64,000 nt of DNA from VBDM01 sp035499735 (GTDB taxonomy: Bacteria; Pseudomonadota; Gammaproteobacteria; Burkholderiales; SG8-39), in the NCBI GenBank assembly GCA_035499735.1, contig DATJYC010000049.1:1-64000 (forward strand), read 5' to 3'. Positions 32,035-41,144 of the stretch are shown here, piece by piece. The translations under genes were made by a program, and so were the position numbers. The notes beneath the pieces were generated by a model, which made no database searches, was not told the origin of the DNA, and was given only the letters and a program-made list of their open reading frames with translations. The first letter of the stretch is position 1. Every line of letters starts with the position of its first letter.

Positions 32035-32840
32035 TGCGCGACGCTCTTGACGATATACCCGCCGGACTTCTCGTCGTGCTCCAGCTGCAGCATGTTGCGC
32101 GACGCCGCTTCGTCGAGCAGCTTGGAGAATGACGAGAAACCGTAGTAAGACTCGTTGAAGCCTGGATTGCGCCGCTTCAGCGCCTGCTTCACCATCGAAC
32201 CCCAGATCTTTTCCTCGGCGCCGCGCTCGGCGATCAGCGCCTCGACGGTCTGCATGACGAGGTCGAGGGCTTCGTCGGTCCTGTCATCTCCGTCCTTGGG
32301 CGTTCCCTCCGACGACGCCGGCTTGCCTTGCGGCTTCTTCTTCGGCGGGCGCCGCGAGGCCTTCTCGCGCACCAGATCGTCGTAAAAGATGAACTCGTCG
32401 CAGTTCGCAACCAGAAGGTCCGAGCTCGAGTTCTTCACGCCGACCCCGATCACGGTCTTGTCGTTCTCGCGAAGCTTGGAAACGAGAGGAGAGAAGTCGG
32501 AGTCCCCGCTGATGATCACGAAGGTATCGACGTGGGACTTCGTGTAGCAGAGATCCAGCGCATCCACGACCATGCGGATGTCCGCGGAGTTCTTGCCCGA
32601 CATGCGCACGTGCGGGATCTCGATCAGCTCGAAGGACGCCTCGTGCATGTCGGCCTTGAAATCCTTGTACCGCTCCCAGTCGCAATAGGCCTTCTTTACG
32701 ACGATGCTGCCCTTGAGCAGCAGGCGCTCGAGTACCTTGGTGATGTCGAACTTGGCATACTTGGCGTCGCGCACGCCCAGGGCGACGTTCTCGAAATCGC
32801 AGAACAGGGCCATGTTGACGGTATCGCCAGGGGTGGGCAT
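32031..32840 (-). CDS. NYN-domain ribonuclease-like protein with C-terminal LOTUS/OST-HTH domain
   Basis: A 269-residue protein. Residues 1-150 form a PIN-like NYN domain with acidic residues in ALFCDFENVAL, SADIRMVVDAL and IISGDSDFSPLV, suitable for metal-dependent RNA cleavage. A basic and polar linker (about 155-185) leads to a winged-helix LOTUS domain that ends LLDEAASRNMLQLEHDE. The combination is known from bacterial LabA/MARF1-like RNA-binding proteins of unknown cellular target. The ATG at 32840 is used; further upstream in-frame sequence is not family-like. It is monocistronic, convergent with the thiolase and divergent from the next gene. Confidence 0.85.
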   Translation of the reverse strand: MPTPGDTVNMALFCDFENVALGVRDAKYAKFDITKVLERLLLKGSIVVKKAYCDWERYKDFKADMHEASFELIEIPHVRMSGKNSADIRMVVDALDLCYTKSHVDTFVIISGDSDFSPLVSKLRENDKTVIGVGVKNSSSDLLVANCDEFIFYDDLVREKASRRPPKKKPQGKPASSEGTPKDGDDRTDEALDLVMQTVEALIAERGAEEKIWGSMVKQALKRRNPGFNESYYGFSSFSKLLDEAASRNMLQLEHDEKSGGYIVKSVAH

Positions 32841-32941
32841 CGGTAGACCTCTCGCAGCGATTATCCCATTGTCGCGGGCAACGCAGGGTTGAAGTCGGGC
32901 CGTTCTCGGCATAGCATCGACGTTTCCCGGGATCCAGAAGC

Positions 32942-33484
32942 ATGCATACCGAAGTCCACGTCCACGGCACCGTCCTCCTGAGGAGCGGAGTGAGTCAGAC
33001 CGAGATCGAGGTCGCCCTGCGACCCTGGTTCGACTACGTCGACGTGGACGGGCTCGCGGACGCGCGCAGCGCTCACCAGGACGAGCCCGGTATCGTGTTC
33101 GACAGGCGAAGGCGCGCCCTGGACATCTGCTGGACCGGGTACGTCGGCCGCAATTTTCAGCAGTCGCTGGAGGGTGCCTTTGCCTCCCTCTCGCCCTATT
33201 CCGAGGAGGCGGCTGCCGTCGAGGTGAGCTACTACCAGGAGGACGGTCAGGACGAGCACAGCTGGGTGTTCGTCGGCCCGACAGCGGACGCGATCCGCGA
33301 GATGCAGCGGCGGCGCATGATCGACGACCTTACCGCGCTGCTCTCTCGCCACTTCGGTGACGCCGAGATCGGTGAGGTCCACGCACTCGTCAATCAGCTT
33401 TTCACCCGCAAGGCGTCCGAAGCGCCGCAGGATCGCAGCCAGCCGCGCGTCGGCGCCACTTCTGGAAAGAAGCACCTCCACTAG
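32942..33484 (+). CDS. Uncharacterised protein
   Basis: A 180-residue protein that I do not recognise. It has no signal peptide or membrane segment. The N-terminal half starts MHTEVHVHGTV and is acidic; the middle has WVFVGPTADAIREMQRRR, and the C-terminal 25 residues are basic and polar (QDRSQPRVGATSGKK). Codon use and GC fit the neighbours, and the ATG is the first in frame. It is divergent from the NYN gene with a ~100-base gap and is followed by the AT-rich mraZ promoter region. Function unknown. Confidence 0.65.
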   Translation: MHTEVHVHGTVLLRSGVSQTEIEVALRPWFDYVDVDGLADARSAHQDEPGIVFDRRRRALDICWTGYVGRNFQQSLEGAFASLSPYSEEAAAVEVSYYQEDGQDEHSWVFVGPTADAIREMQRRRMIDDLTALLSRHFGDAEIGEVHALVNQLFTRKASEAPQDRSQPRVGATSGKKHLH

Positions 33485-33662
33485 ACCCGCCCCGACAGGA
33501 CCGGTCTGCAGTCGATTCATCGGAAGTCCTTGATTTCCTAATGTATTACATTCACTTCATGCTATAACACATTAATTTATTTGTGCTTATTTGACATTAA
33601 GCTTCTTCTAAGGAACCCGCCTTAAGTCCCTGTTGTAGTTAAAAATTTCGACAATTTCAGGC

Positions 33663-33691
33663 TTGACCGTCCCTGCAGTTTCCTCTAGAGT
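33663..33691 (+). promoter_or_regulatory. Candidate sigma-70 promoter for the dcw cluster (mraZ promoter)
   Basis: TTGACC (33663-33668) and TAGAGT (33686-33691) are 17 bases apart, five and four of six consensus bases. An AT-rich stretch of about 130 bases (33530-33660), the most AT-rich in the window, lies upstream and could act as an UP element. It also contains an extended -10-like site TGCTATAAC at 33560-33568, a possible second start. Confidence 0.55.
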
Positions 33692-33725
33692 GGTAAGAAG
33701 TAGGGTTTCGTGGGGAACCGTGGCG
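33691..33725 (+). promoter_or_regulatory. Candidate MraZ operator: four 10-base-spaced TGG-like boxes
   Basis: TGGTA (33691), TAGGG (33701), TGGGG (33711) and TGGCG (33721) start exactly 10 bases apart, immediately after the -10 element and before mraZ. Escherichia coli MraZ binds three TGGGN boxes with 5-base spacers in front of its own operon. The match here is approximate in sequence but exact in period and position, suggesting autorepression of the cluster. Confidence 0.55.
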
Positions 33726-33753
33726 CTTCGCTTCGCCACCACAAGGGGGACTG

Positions 33754-34197
33754 TTGTTTCAAGGGGCGACAGAGCTGAGTCTCGACGCCAAGGGAAGGCT
33801 TGCCGTGCCGACCCGGCATCGCGACGCCTTGCTTTCGGGAGGCCGTGCGGTAGTGCTCACCGCCCACCCGGATAGCTGCCTGCTTCTCTACCCGCGCCTC
33901 GCCTGGGAGCCCATCGGCGCCAAAGTCCAGGCGCTTTCGAGCTTCAACGAAGAGGCGCGCTGGTGGCAGCGCCTCCTGGTCGGCTTCGCCGAGGAGCTCG
34001 AGCTCGACGCGCAAGGACGAATCCTCATCTCGCCCGCCCTGCGCAAGTTTGCCGCCCTGAAAAAAGACGTCATGCTGGTCGGACAGGGGAGCCATTTCGA
34101 AATCTGGGACATCGCTGCCTGGGACGAAAGACTGGCGCGAGGCCTCACGCAAGTGGGCACTAACCCGCCTCCGGGGACCGAGAACTTCTCGCTGTGA
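33754..34197 (+). CDS. mraZ: Transcriptional regulator MraZ
   Basis: A 147-residue protein with two AbrB-like SpoVT folds, each with a DxxGR loop: LDAKGRLAVPTRHR near residue 10 and LDAQGRILISPALR near 87. It represses the dcw cluster in other bacteria. The start is TTG at 33754, preceded by AAGGGGG; the family N-terminus (MFQGATELSLD) supports it. The stop overlaps rsmH by 4 bases. Confidence 0.95.
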   Translation: MFQGATELSLDAKGRLAVPTRHRDALLSGGRAVVLTAHPDSCLLLYPRLAWEPIGAKVQALSSFNEEARWWQRLLVGFAEELELDAQGRILISPALRKFAALKKDVMLVGQGSHFEIWDIAAWDERLARGLTQVGTNPPPGTENFSL

Positions 34198-35123
34198 GCG
34201 CCGATGCGCACGTTCCCGTCCTCCTCCACCCGGCAGTCGATGCGCTCGCCATCGACTCTCGACCCGACGGCACCTTCGTGGACGCGACCTTCGGAAGAGG
34301 CGGCCACACCCGCCTGATTCTGGAACGGCTCGGCCCGAGCGGCCGGCTCTTCGCTATCGATCGCGATCCGGACGCCTTCGCGGCTGCGAAGGAAGTGAGG
34401 GATCCGCGGTTTACCCCGGCCCATGCGCAGTTTAGCGAGCTGCAGGCCACGCTCGACGCCTTGCACGCCGGAGAAGTCGACGGAGTGCTATTCGACCTGG
34501 GCATGTCGACTCCGCAGCTCGAAGACCCGCGGCGCGGCTTTGCCTTTCGCGGCGACGGGCCACTGGACATGCGCATGGACCCGACGCGTGGCGCCGGGGC
34601 GGCGGATTGGCTGGAACGCGCGGACGAGGCCGAGATCAGGGAGGTGATCCGCAACTATGGCGAAGAACGGTTTGCTAAACAGATTGCAAAGGCGATTGTT
34701 GCTGCTCGGGGAAGAGGGCCTATACGGCGAACCGGGGAACTTGCCGCTGTCGTGGCTGCGGCCGTCCGGACGCGTGAACCGGGTCAGAACCCGGCGACGC
34801 GGACGTTTCAGGCTATACGGATTCACGTCAATCAGGAGCTTGAGGAGCTGTCGCTAGCTCTGCCGCAGGCCCTCGCCGTGCTCAGGGCCAGCGGGCGTCT
34901 GGCAGTGATCAGCTTCCATTCGCTCGAAGACCGGATCGTCAAGAACTTCATGCGCGCGCAGGCGCGTCCCTCGCTCCCGGAGCGCCTCCCGGTCAGGGCG
35001 CGGGATCTGCCGCCGCCCCGGCTGCGCATCGTTGGCGCTCCGCAGCGGCCCCGCCCTGCGGAAATCGCTGCGAATCCTCGCGCGCGAAGCGCCGTGCTAC
35101 GAGTCGCGGAGAAAGTCGCCTGA
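34194..35123 (+). CDS. rsmH: 16S rRNA (cytosine1402-N4)-methyltransferase RsmH
   Basis: A 309-residue SAM-dependent methyltransferase. The beginning HVPVLLHPAVDAL, the SAM motif VDATFGRGGHTR and FDLGMSTPQLEDPRRGFAFR are family hallmarks, as are the ISFHSLEDRIVKNF block and the C-terminal NPRARSAVLR. The GTG start overlaps mraZ. It modifies the ribosomal P site, and is a standard second gene of the dcw cluster. Confidence 0.95.
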   Translation: MSADAHVPVLLHPAVDALAIDSRPDGTFVDATFGRGGHTRLILERLGPSGRLFAIDRDPDAFAAAKEVRDPRFTPAHAQFSELQATLDALHAGEVDGVLFDLGMSTPQLEDPRRGFAFRGDGPLDMRMDPTRGAGAADWLERADEAEIREVIRNYGEERFAKQIAKAIVAARGRGPIRRTGELAAVVAAAVRTREPGQNPATRTFQAIRIHVNQELEELSLALPQALAVLRASGRLAVISFHSLEDRIVKNFMRAQARPSLPERLPVRARDLPPPRLRIVGAPQRPRPAEIAANPRARSAVLRVAEKVA

Positions 35124-35130
35124 GGCCGCC

Positions 35131-35406
35131 ATGGTCCGCCTGAACCTTCTGCTCCTCGTCGTGCTGGCGGCGTGCGCTCTGGGTCTGGTGACCTCGCAGC
35201 ACCAGGCGCGCAGATTTTTCGGAGAGCTCGAGCAGGAGCAGGAACGTTCGCGTCAGCTGGGAGTCGAATACGGTCAGCTGCAGCTCGAGGCCAGCACGTG
35301 GGCGGTGCACGCACGCGTCGAACGCATCGCCAGCCGCCAGCTGCACATGCGTGTTCCCGAAGCGAAGCGCCTCCAGATAGCACGACCGCAGGAGGCGGCG
35401 AAGTGA
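35131..35406 (+). CDS. ftsL: Cell division protein FtsL
   Basis: A 91-residue bitopic membrane protein: short cytoplasmic N-terminus, one hydrophobic segment (LLLLVVLAACALGLV, about 5-20), then a periplasmic coiled coil. It forms the FtsQLB complex that activates FtsWI. The ATG at 35131 is chosen because it puts the membrane segment at the normal position; an earlier in-frame start overlaps rsmH. It overlaps ftsI by 4 bases. Confidence 0.88.
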   Translation: MVRLNLLLLVVLAACALGLVTSQHQARRFFGELEQEQERSRQLGVEYGQLQLEASTWAVHARVERIASRQLHMRVPEAKRLQIARPQEAAK

Positions 35407-37133
35407 ACTTTGCCGCCAGCCCCGTTCTCGAGCTGACGCTGCCGGTGTGGCGCTCGCGCTTCCTGCTCTGCGTCTTCGTCGCGGGCTTCGCCCTGCTGAT
35501 CGGCCGCGCGGTCTACCTGCAAGGTCTCAACAACGATTTCCTCCAGGCCAAGGGCGAATCGCGCTACAGCCGCGTGATGGAGATTCCCGCGAACCGGGGA
35601 CGCATCCTCGACCGCAACGGCGAAGCCCTGGCGATCAGTACCCCGGTGAAGTCGATCTGGGCGATCCCGGGCGAGGCGCAACCCAGCAGGCGGCAGCTCG
35701 CGCGGCTTGCGTCTCTCCTCGAGATGCCTCAAGGCGAGATCGAGAAGCGCCTCGTCGACACCGGCCGCGACTTCGCGTTCGTCAAGAGGCAGATCTCCCC
35801 GGAGACCGCCGAGCGCGTCGCGGGCCTGCACATCCCGGGCATATTCGAGAGTCGCGAGTACCGGCGCTACTACCCGAGCGGCGACGTCACAGCGCACGTG
35901 CTCGGCTTCACCGGCGCGGACGACGTCGGGCAGGAAGGCGTCGAGCTCGCGTTCCAGGACCGGCTGGCCGGCAAACCGGGTAGCCGCCGCGTCATCAAGG
36001 ACAGGCTCGGCCAGACCGTCGAGGACGTCGAGTCGATCAAGGCCGCGCAAGATGGGAACGACCTCACTCTTGCGCTCGATGCGCGCATCCAGAACCTCGC
36101 GTTCAGCCAGCTGAAGGCCGCCGTCGTCCAGAACCGGGCCAAGGCAGGCGGGGTTGTCGTGCTCGACGTAGACACCGGCGAGCTGCTCGCCCTCGCCAAT
36201 TTCCCCACCTACAACCCGAACAACCGCAGCAAGCTCGCCGGCGCGCAGCTCCGCAACCGGGCCATGACCGACACCTTCGAACCGGGCTCGACGCTCAAGC
36301 CCTTCACCATCGCGCTCGCCCTGGAGGCCGGGCGGGTCAGGCCCGAATCGGTGATCCAGACCGCGCCGGGGACACTCAGCATCGGCGGCGCCACGATACG
36401 AGACGCGCACGTCGAGCGCTCCCTTACCGTCGCGCAGGTCATCCAGAAGTCCTCGAACGTCGGCGCAGCCAAGATCGCCTTGGGGCTTTCTCCGGAGTCC
36501 ATGTGGGAGATGTTTCGCGACGTCGGCTTCGGCAGCCCGCCCGGCCTGGGATTTCCCGGAGAGGCGGCGGGGAAGGTGAGGCCGTACCGGAGCTGGAAGC
36601 CGATCGAGCAGGCGACGATGTCCTACGGGCACGGCATCGCGGTTTCCCTCGTTCAGCTCGCGCGCGCCTATAGCGTGTTCGCGCGCGACGGGGAGCTGGT
36701 GCCGCTATCGCTCTTGCGCGTGGACGCACCGCCGGTCGGCCGGCGCGTCATGGCTCCGAAGACAGCGCTGGCGGTCCGCGCAATGCTGGAGATGGCCGTC
36801 AACCGCAACGGCACCGCGCCCCGCGCCCAGATCATGGGGTACCGCGTGGCGGGCAAGACAGGCACCGCGCACAAGGAGGAAAACGGCGCTTACTCCCCAG
36901 ACAAGTACGTCTCCTCTTTCGTCGGATTCGCGCCCGCGTCGCACCCGCGCCTGGTCGTCGCCGTGATGATCGACGAGCCGTCCGCCGGCCGCTACTACGG
37001 CGGCATCGTCGCCGCGCCTGTGTTCGCCCAGATCATGGCGGGCGCGCTGCGTACGCTGGACGTCGCACCCGACGGGCCGATGCAGCCGATCGAGCTGCCG
37101 CCCGAGGGCCAGGAAGTGAAAGAAAGCGTCTAG
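35403..37133 (+). CDS. ftsI: Peptidoglycan D,D-transpeptidase FtsI (PBP3)
   Basis: A 576-residue class B penicillin-binding protein with one N-terminal membrane segment (FLLCVFVAGFALLIG) and the dimerisation domain (NRGRILDRNGE). The transpeptidase motifs are S296-x-x-K299 (STLK), S350-S-N (KSSN) and K485-T-G. It cross-links septal peptidoglycan with FtsW. The GTG start overlaps ftsL. Confidence 0.95.
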   Translation: MNFAASPVLELTLPVWRSRFLLCVFVAGFALLIGRAVYLQGLNNDFLQAKGESRYSRVMEIPANRGRILDRNGEALAISTPVKSIWAIPGEAQPSRRQLARLASLLEMPQGEIEKRLVDTGRDFAFVKRQISPETAERVAGLHIPGIFESREYRRYYPSGDVTAHVLGFTGADDVGQEGVELAFQDRLAGKPGSRRVIKDRLGQTVEDVESIKAAQDGNDLTLALDARIQNLAFSQLKAAVVQNRAKAGGVVVLDVDTGELLALANFPTYNPNNRSKLAGAQLRNRAMTDTFEPGSTLKPFTIALALEAGRVRPESVIQTAPGTLSIGGATIRDAHVERSLTVAQVIQKSSNVGAAKIALGLSPESMWEMFRDVGFGSPPGLGFPGEAAGKVRPYRSWKPIEQATMSYGHGIAVSLVQLARAYSVFARDGELVPLSLLRVDAPPVGRRVMAPKTALAVRAMLEMAVNRNGTAPRAQIMGYRVAGKTGTAHKEENGAYSPDKYVSSFVGFAPASHPRLVVAVMIDEPSAGRYYGGIVAAPVFAQIMAGALRTLDVAPDGPMQPIELPPEGQEVKESV

Positions 37134-37135
37134 GT

Positions 37136-38620
37136 GTGCGGAACGAGGCCGAACATGTCCTCGGACTTCTCGCGGCGCAGGGGGCGCGCGTGACGGGTCT
37201 CGACGCCGACAGCCGGAGCGTGGCTTCCGGCGATGCCTTCGTCGCCTATCCCGGCGCGCGAAGCGACGGGCGCGATTTCATTCCGGGCGCGCTCGCGCGG
37301 GGAGCTTCCGCCGTGCTATGGGAGCGCCGCGGCTTCCGCTGGGATCCGCGGTGGCGCGTCCCGAACCTTCCGGTAGACGACCTGCGCGGGCTCGCCGGCC
37401 ATCTCGCCCACGAGGTATACGGCCGGCCCTCGGAAGCGCTCTGGACGATGGGCGTCACCGGCACGAACGGCAAGACCTCGTGCAGCCACTGGCTCGCGCA
37501 GGCGTGCGGCGCCAGCGGGGCGCGCACGGCGGTGATCGGCACGCTGGGCATCGGATTTCCCGGACGGCTCGAGACCAGCGTCAACTCCACGCCCGATCCG
37601 ATCGTGCTGCACCGCGCGCTTGCGCGCTTGCGCCGCGAAGGCGCGCAGGGCGTGGCGATGGAAGTGACCTCGATCGGCCTCGATCAAGGCCGGGTCAACG
37701 GCGTGGCCTTCGGGGCGGCGCTGTATACCAACCTTTCGCGCGACCACCTCGACTATCACTGCGACATGGAAGGCTACGCTCGCGCGAAGCAGCGCCTGTT
37801 CGAGGCTCCGACGCTGAAGCACGCCGTGCTCAACCTCGACGACGTGCAGGGAGCGCGCCTCGCGCGCCTGCTCGTGGGGCGGGTCAACCGGGCCGGTTAC
37901 AGCTGCTCCGCGGAAGTTGCCGCGCGTGCCGGGCTCGAAGGGTACGCCGAGGCCCACGCGATCGACGTGTCACCCGCGGGGGTCGCCTTCGACGCGAAGA
38001 CCTCCTGGGGCGAGGCGCGGATCGTCAGCCCGCTGCTCGGGCGCTTCAACGTATCCAACCTGCTCGGAGTTCTGACGACCATGCTGGTGTCGGGCGTTCC
38101 CTTCGGGCGCGCGACCGCCGCTCTCGCCAACCTGAAGCCGGTAGCCGGGCGCATGCAGCGCCTCGGGGGAAACGGCAGACCCCTGGTGGTCGTCGACTAC
38201 GCCCACTCGCCGGACGCGCTCGAAAAGACCCTGACCACGCTGAAGGATGTCGCCCGCGCGAGCGGCGGGCGCCTCGTCGCGGTATTCGGCTGCGGCGGCG
38301 ATCGCGACCGGGGCAAGCGTCCGCTGATGGGCGCGGTCGCCTCGCGGCACGCCGACGCCCTCATCCTCACGAGCGACAACCCGCGCGGCGAAGACCCCGC
38401 GGCGATCATCGCCGAAATCGAGAAGGGCGTGACCCTTGCCCACGAAACCGTCGAGGACCGGCGCGAAGCGATCGAGCGGGCGATCGCGCAGGCGGGCCCG
38501 TCGGACGTCGTGCTCCTCGCCGGCAAGGGACACGAGACCTACCAGGAGGTCGCCGGTCGCAGGCTTCCCTTCTCGGACACACAGGAAGCCGAGCGGGCAC
38601 TCGCGGGATGGAGCCGATGA
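37136..38620 (+). CDS. murE: UDP-MurNAc-tripeptide synthetase MurE (meso-DAP type)
   Basis: A 494-residue Mur ligase that adds the third residue to UDP-MurNAc-L-Ala-D-Glu. The ATP loop GVTGTNGKTS and the SDNPRGEDP motif are present; DNPR selects meso-diaminopimelate over lysine. It starts with GTG two bases after ftsI and overlaps murF by 4 bases. Confidence 0.95.
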   Translation: MRNEAEHVLGLLAAQGARVTGLDADSRSVASGDAFVAYPGARSDGRDFIPGALARGASAVLWERRGFRWDPRWRVPNLPVDDLRGLAGHLAHEVYGRPSEALWTMGVTGTNGKTSCSHWLAQACGASGARTAVIGTLGIGFPGRLETSVNSTPDPIVLHRALARLRREGAQGVAMEVTSIGLDQGRVNGVAFGAALYTNLSRDHLDYHCDMEGYARAKQRLFEAPTLKHAVLNLDDVQGARLARLLVGRVNRAGYSCSAEVAARAGLEGYAEAHAIDVSPAGVAFDAKTSWGEARIVSPLLGRFNVSNLLGVLTTMLVSGVPFGRATAALANLKPVAGRMQRLGGNGRPLVVVDYAHSPDALEKTLTTLKDVARASGGRLVAVFGCGGDRDRGKRPLMGAVASRHADALILTSDNPRGEDPAAIIAEIEKGVTLAHETVEDRREAIERAIAQAGPSDVVLLAGKGHETYQEVAGRRLPFSDTQEAERALAGWSR

Positions 38621-39990
38621 TGAGCCTGCGCGAAGCCTCCGCAGCGGTGGGCGCGAGGGCGACAGCCGACGATACGCGCTTCTCGGCGGTGTCGACCGAC
38701 AGCCGCACGCTCGCCCCCGGAGCGCTGTTCGTGGCCCTGCGGGGCGAACGTTTCGACGGGCATCGCTTTCTCGATGTCGCAAGGGAGCGTGGCGCTGCCG
38801 CAGCCATGGTCGACTTGGACTCGAGCACCACGGCGGAAACCGCGCGCCTGCCGCTGCTCGTCGTCGGCGACACGCGGCTGGCGCTTGGCCGGCTGGCGGC
38901 GCAGTGGCGCGCCCGCTTCGACATCCCGCTGATCGCCGTGACCGGGTCCAACGGCAAGACCACGGTGAAGGAGATGATTGCCGCGATCCTGCGGACGCAC
39001 TTCGGCGAGGCGCAGTTGCTCGCGACCGAAGGAAACGAGAACAACGACATCGGCCTGCCGCTCACGCTGCTCAGGCTGCGTGCGATGCACCGCGTCGCCG
39101 TCATCGAGATCGGAATGAACCATCCGGGCGAAACCGCCGCTCTCGCCGCGATCGCCGCCCCGACAGTGGCCCTGGTCAACAACGCGCAGCGCGAGCACCA
39201 GGAGTTCCTGAACGGAGTCGCCGAGGTCGCGCGCGAGCACGCGGCGGTGTTCGGCGCGCTGCGGAGCGGGGGCGTCGCGGTGATCAACGCCGACGACGGA
39301 TTCGCGGGCTATTGGCGCAGCTTGCTCGCGGGGCGGCGCGTTCGCGACTTCGGCATCGAGCGGCGCGCGCAAGTGAGCGGCCGCCACGAACCGGCACCCT
39401 TCGGCAGCCGTATCGAGCTGCGCACCCTGGAAGGCGCTGCCCGGATCGAACTGCACGCGAGCGGCCGTCACAACGTGCTGAACGCCTGCGCCGCCGCGGC
39501 GTGCGCGCTCGAGGCGGGTGCAAGCCTGGCTTCGGTCGAAAAAGGCCTGGCGGCGTTCCGCCCGGTGGGGGGACGCATGGCGAGGCTGGCGGCGCGCTCG
39601 GGAGCGAGACTGATCGATGACAGCTACAACGCCAACCCGGACTCGGTGCGTGCCGCAATCGACGTCCTCGCAGCCGAGCCGGGCACGAAGCTCCTGCTGC
39701 TCGGAGACATGGGAGAAGTCGGCGAGCGCGGCCTCGACTTCCATGAGGAGATCGGGCGATACGCGCGTGAGCGCGGCATCGACCGCCTGTACGCGACCGG
39801 CGAGCTGTGCCGCGCCGCGGTCGCCGCCTTCGGCAAGGGCGCAAGGCACTTCACGACGGCCGACGCTCTCGTCGCGGCGGCAAAGGAAGAGGTTGTCTCG
39901 ACCGCGGCCGCGCTGGTGAAGGGCTCGCGCTTCATGCGCATGGAGCGCGTGGTGCAGGCACTCGCGGCGGAACCCGGGAAGGCGCGCTGA
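38617..39990 (+). CDS. murF: UDP-MurNAc-pentapeptide synthetase MurF
   Basis: A 457-residue Mur ligase adding D-Ala-D-Ala. The ATP loop is AVTGSNGKTTVKEM, the ENNDIGLPLTLLRL region and the DDSYNANPDS motif are typical for MurF. The ATG at 38617 overlaps the murE stop; starts at 38608 and 38620 are also possible. The stop shares one base with the mraY start (TGATG). Confidence 0.94.
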   Translation: MMSLREASAAVGARATADDTRFSAVSTDSRTLAPGALFVALRGERFDGHRFLDVARERGAAAAMVDLDSSTTAETARLPLLVVGDTRLALGRLAAQWRARFDIPLIAVTGSNGKTTVKEMIAAILRTHFGEAQLLATEGNENNDIGLPLTLLRLRAMHRVAVIEIGMNHPGETAALAAIAAPTVALVNNAQREHQEFLNGVAEVAREHAAVFGALRSGGVAVINADDGFAGYWRSLLAGRRVRDFGIERRAQVSGRHEPAPFGSRIELRTLEGAARIELHASGRHNVLNACAAAACALEAGASLASVEKGLAAFRPVGGRMARLAARSGARLIDDSYNANPDSVRAAIDVLAAEPGTKLLLLGDMGEVGERGLDFHEEIGRYARERGIDRLYATGELCRAAVAAFGKGARHFTTADALVAAAKEEVVSTAAALVKGSRFMRMERVVQALAAEPGKAR

Positions 39991-41144
39991 TGCTCCTCTC
40001 TCTCGCACAATGGCTCGCGCAGGATGTGCGCGCGTTCAACGTATTCCAGTACATCACGCTGCGCGCGGTGCTCGCGACGCTCACCGCGCTCGCCATCTCG
40101 CTTCTCGCCGGGCCGCTCGTGATCCGTAAGCTCACGGCCTACAAGATCGGCCAGGCGGTTCGCAACGACGGCCCCCAGACGCACCTCACCAAGGCCGGCA
40201 CGCCGACCATGGGCGGGGCGCTGGTGCTGCTCTCCATCCTCACGGCGACGCTGCTCTGGGCGGATCTGTCGAATCGCTTCGTCTGGGCGGTGCTCGTCGT
40301 GACTTTCGGCTTCGGCGCGATCGGCTGGGTCGACGACTACCGCAAGGTCGTGAAGAACAACCCCAAGGGCCTTTCGCCGAAGGCGAAGTTCCTCTGGCAA
40401 TCCCTGATCGGTCTGATCGCGGCCGTCTACCTCGCGTTCGCCGTGTCCGCTGCGGGCAGCGGCCAGATCCCCGATCTGTTCGCATCCTGGGTCGCGAGCG
40501 GCTTCTCGATGACGCTTCCCGCCAAGGCCGACCTGATCGTGCCCTTCTTCAAGAACATCGCGTATCCGCTCGGCGCGTTCGGCTTCATCCTGCTCAGCTA
40601 CTTCGTCATCGTCGGCTCTTCGAACGCGGTCAACCTCACAGACGGGCTCGACGGCTTGGCGATCATGCCGGCGGTGATGGTCGCGGGCGGGCTCGCGGTG
40701 TTCGCCATGGTCACCGGGCGCGTGGACTACTCCCGCTACCTGCTCTTTCCCTACATACCGGGGGCGGCCGAGCTCACCGTGTTCTGCGGCGCGCTCGTCG
40801 GCGCGGGCCTGGGCTTCCTGTGGTTCAACGCCTATCCGGCGGACGTCTTCATGGGCGACGTCGGCGCGCTCGCCCTCGGCGCCGCGCTCGGCACGGTCGC
40901 GGTCATCGTCCGCCAGGAAATCGTGCTCTTCATCATGGGCGGAGTCTTCGTCGCGGAAACGGCCTCCGTGATGATCCAGGTCCTCTATTTCAAGTGGAGC
41001 GGCGGCAAGCGCGTCTTCCGAATGGCGCCGCTTCACCATCACTACGAGCTGTCGGGATGGAAGGAGTCTCAGGTGGTGGTCCGCTTCTGGATCATCACCA
41101 TGATGCTGGTGCTCTTCGGTCTCTCCACGTTGAAGCTGCGGTGA
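39990..41144 (+). CDS. mraY: Phospho-MurNAc-pentapeptide-transferase MraY
   Basis: A 384-residue polytopic membrane enzyme making lipid I from UDP-MurNAc-pentapeptide and undecaprenyl phosphate. Motifs seen: GTPTMGGAL, WVDDYRKV (catalytic Asp pair), NAVNLTDGLDGLA and the HHHYEL loop near the C-terminus. The length equals typical betaproteobacterial MraY. Confidence 0.95.
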   Translation: MLLSLAQWLAQDVRAFNVFQYITLRAVLATLTALAISLLAGPLVIRKLTAYKIGQAVRNDGPQTHLTKAGTPTMGGALVLLSILTATLLWADLSNRFVWAVLVVTFGFGAIGWVDDYRKVVKNNPKGLSPKAKFLWQSLIGLIAAVYLAFAVSAAGSGQIPDLFASWVASGFSMTLPAKADLIVPFFKNIAYPLGAFGFILLSYFVIVGSSNAVNLTDGLDGLAIMPAVMVAGGLAVFAMVTGRVDYSRYLLFPYIPGAAELTVFCGALVGAGLGFLWFNAYPADVFMGDVGALALGAALGTVAVIVRQEIVLFIMGGVFVAETASVMIQVLYFKWSGGKRVFRMAPLHHHYELSGWKESQVVVRFWIITMMLVLFGLSTLKLR

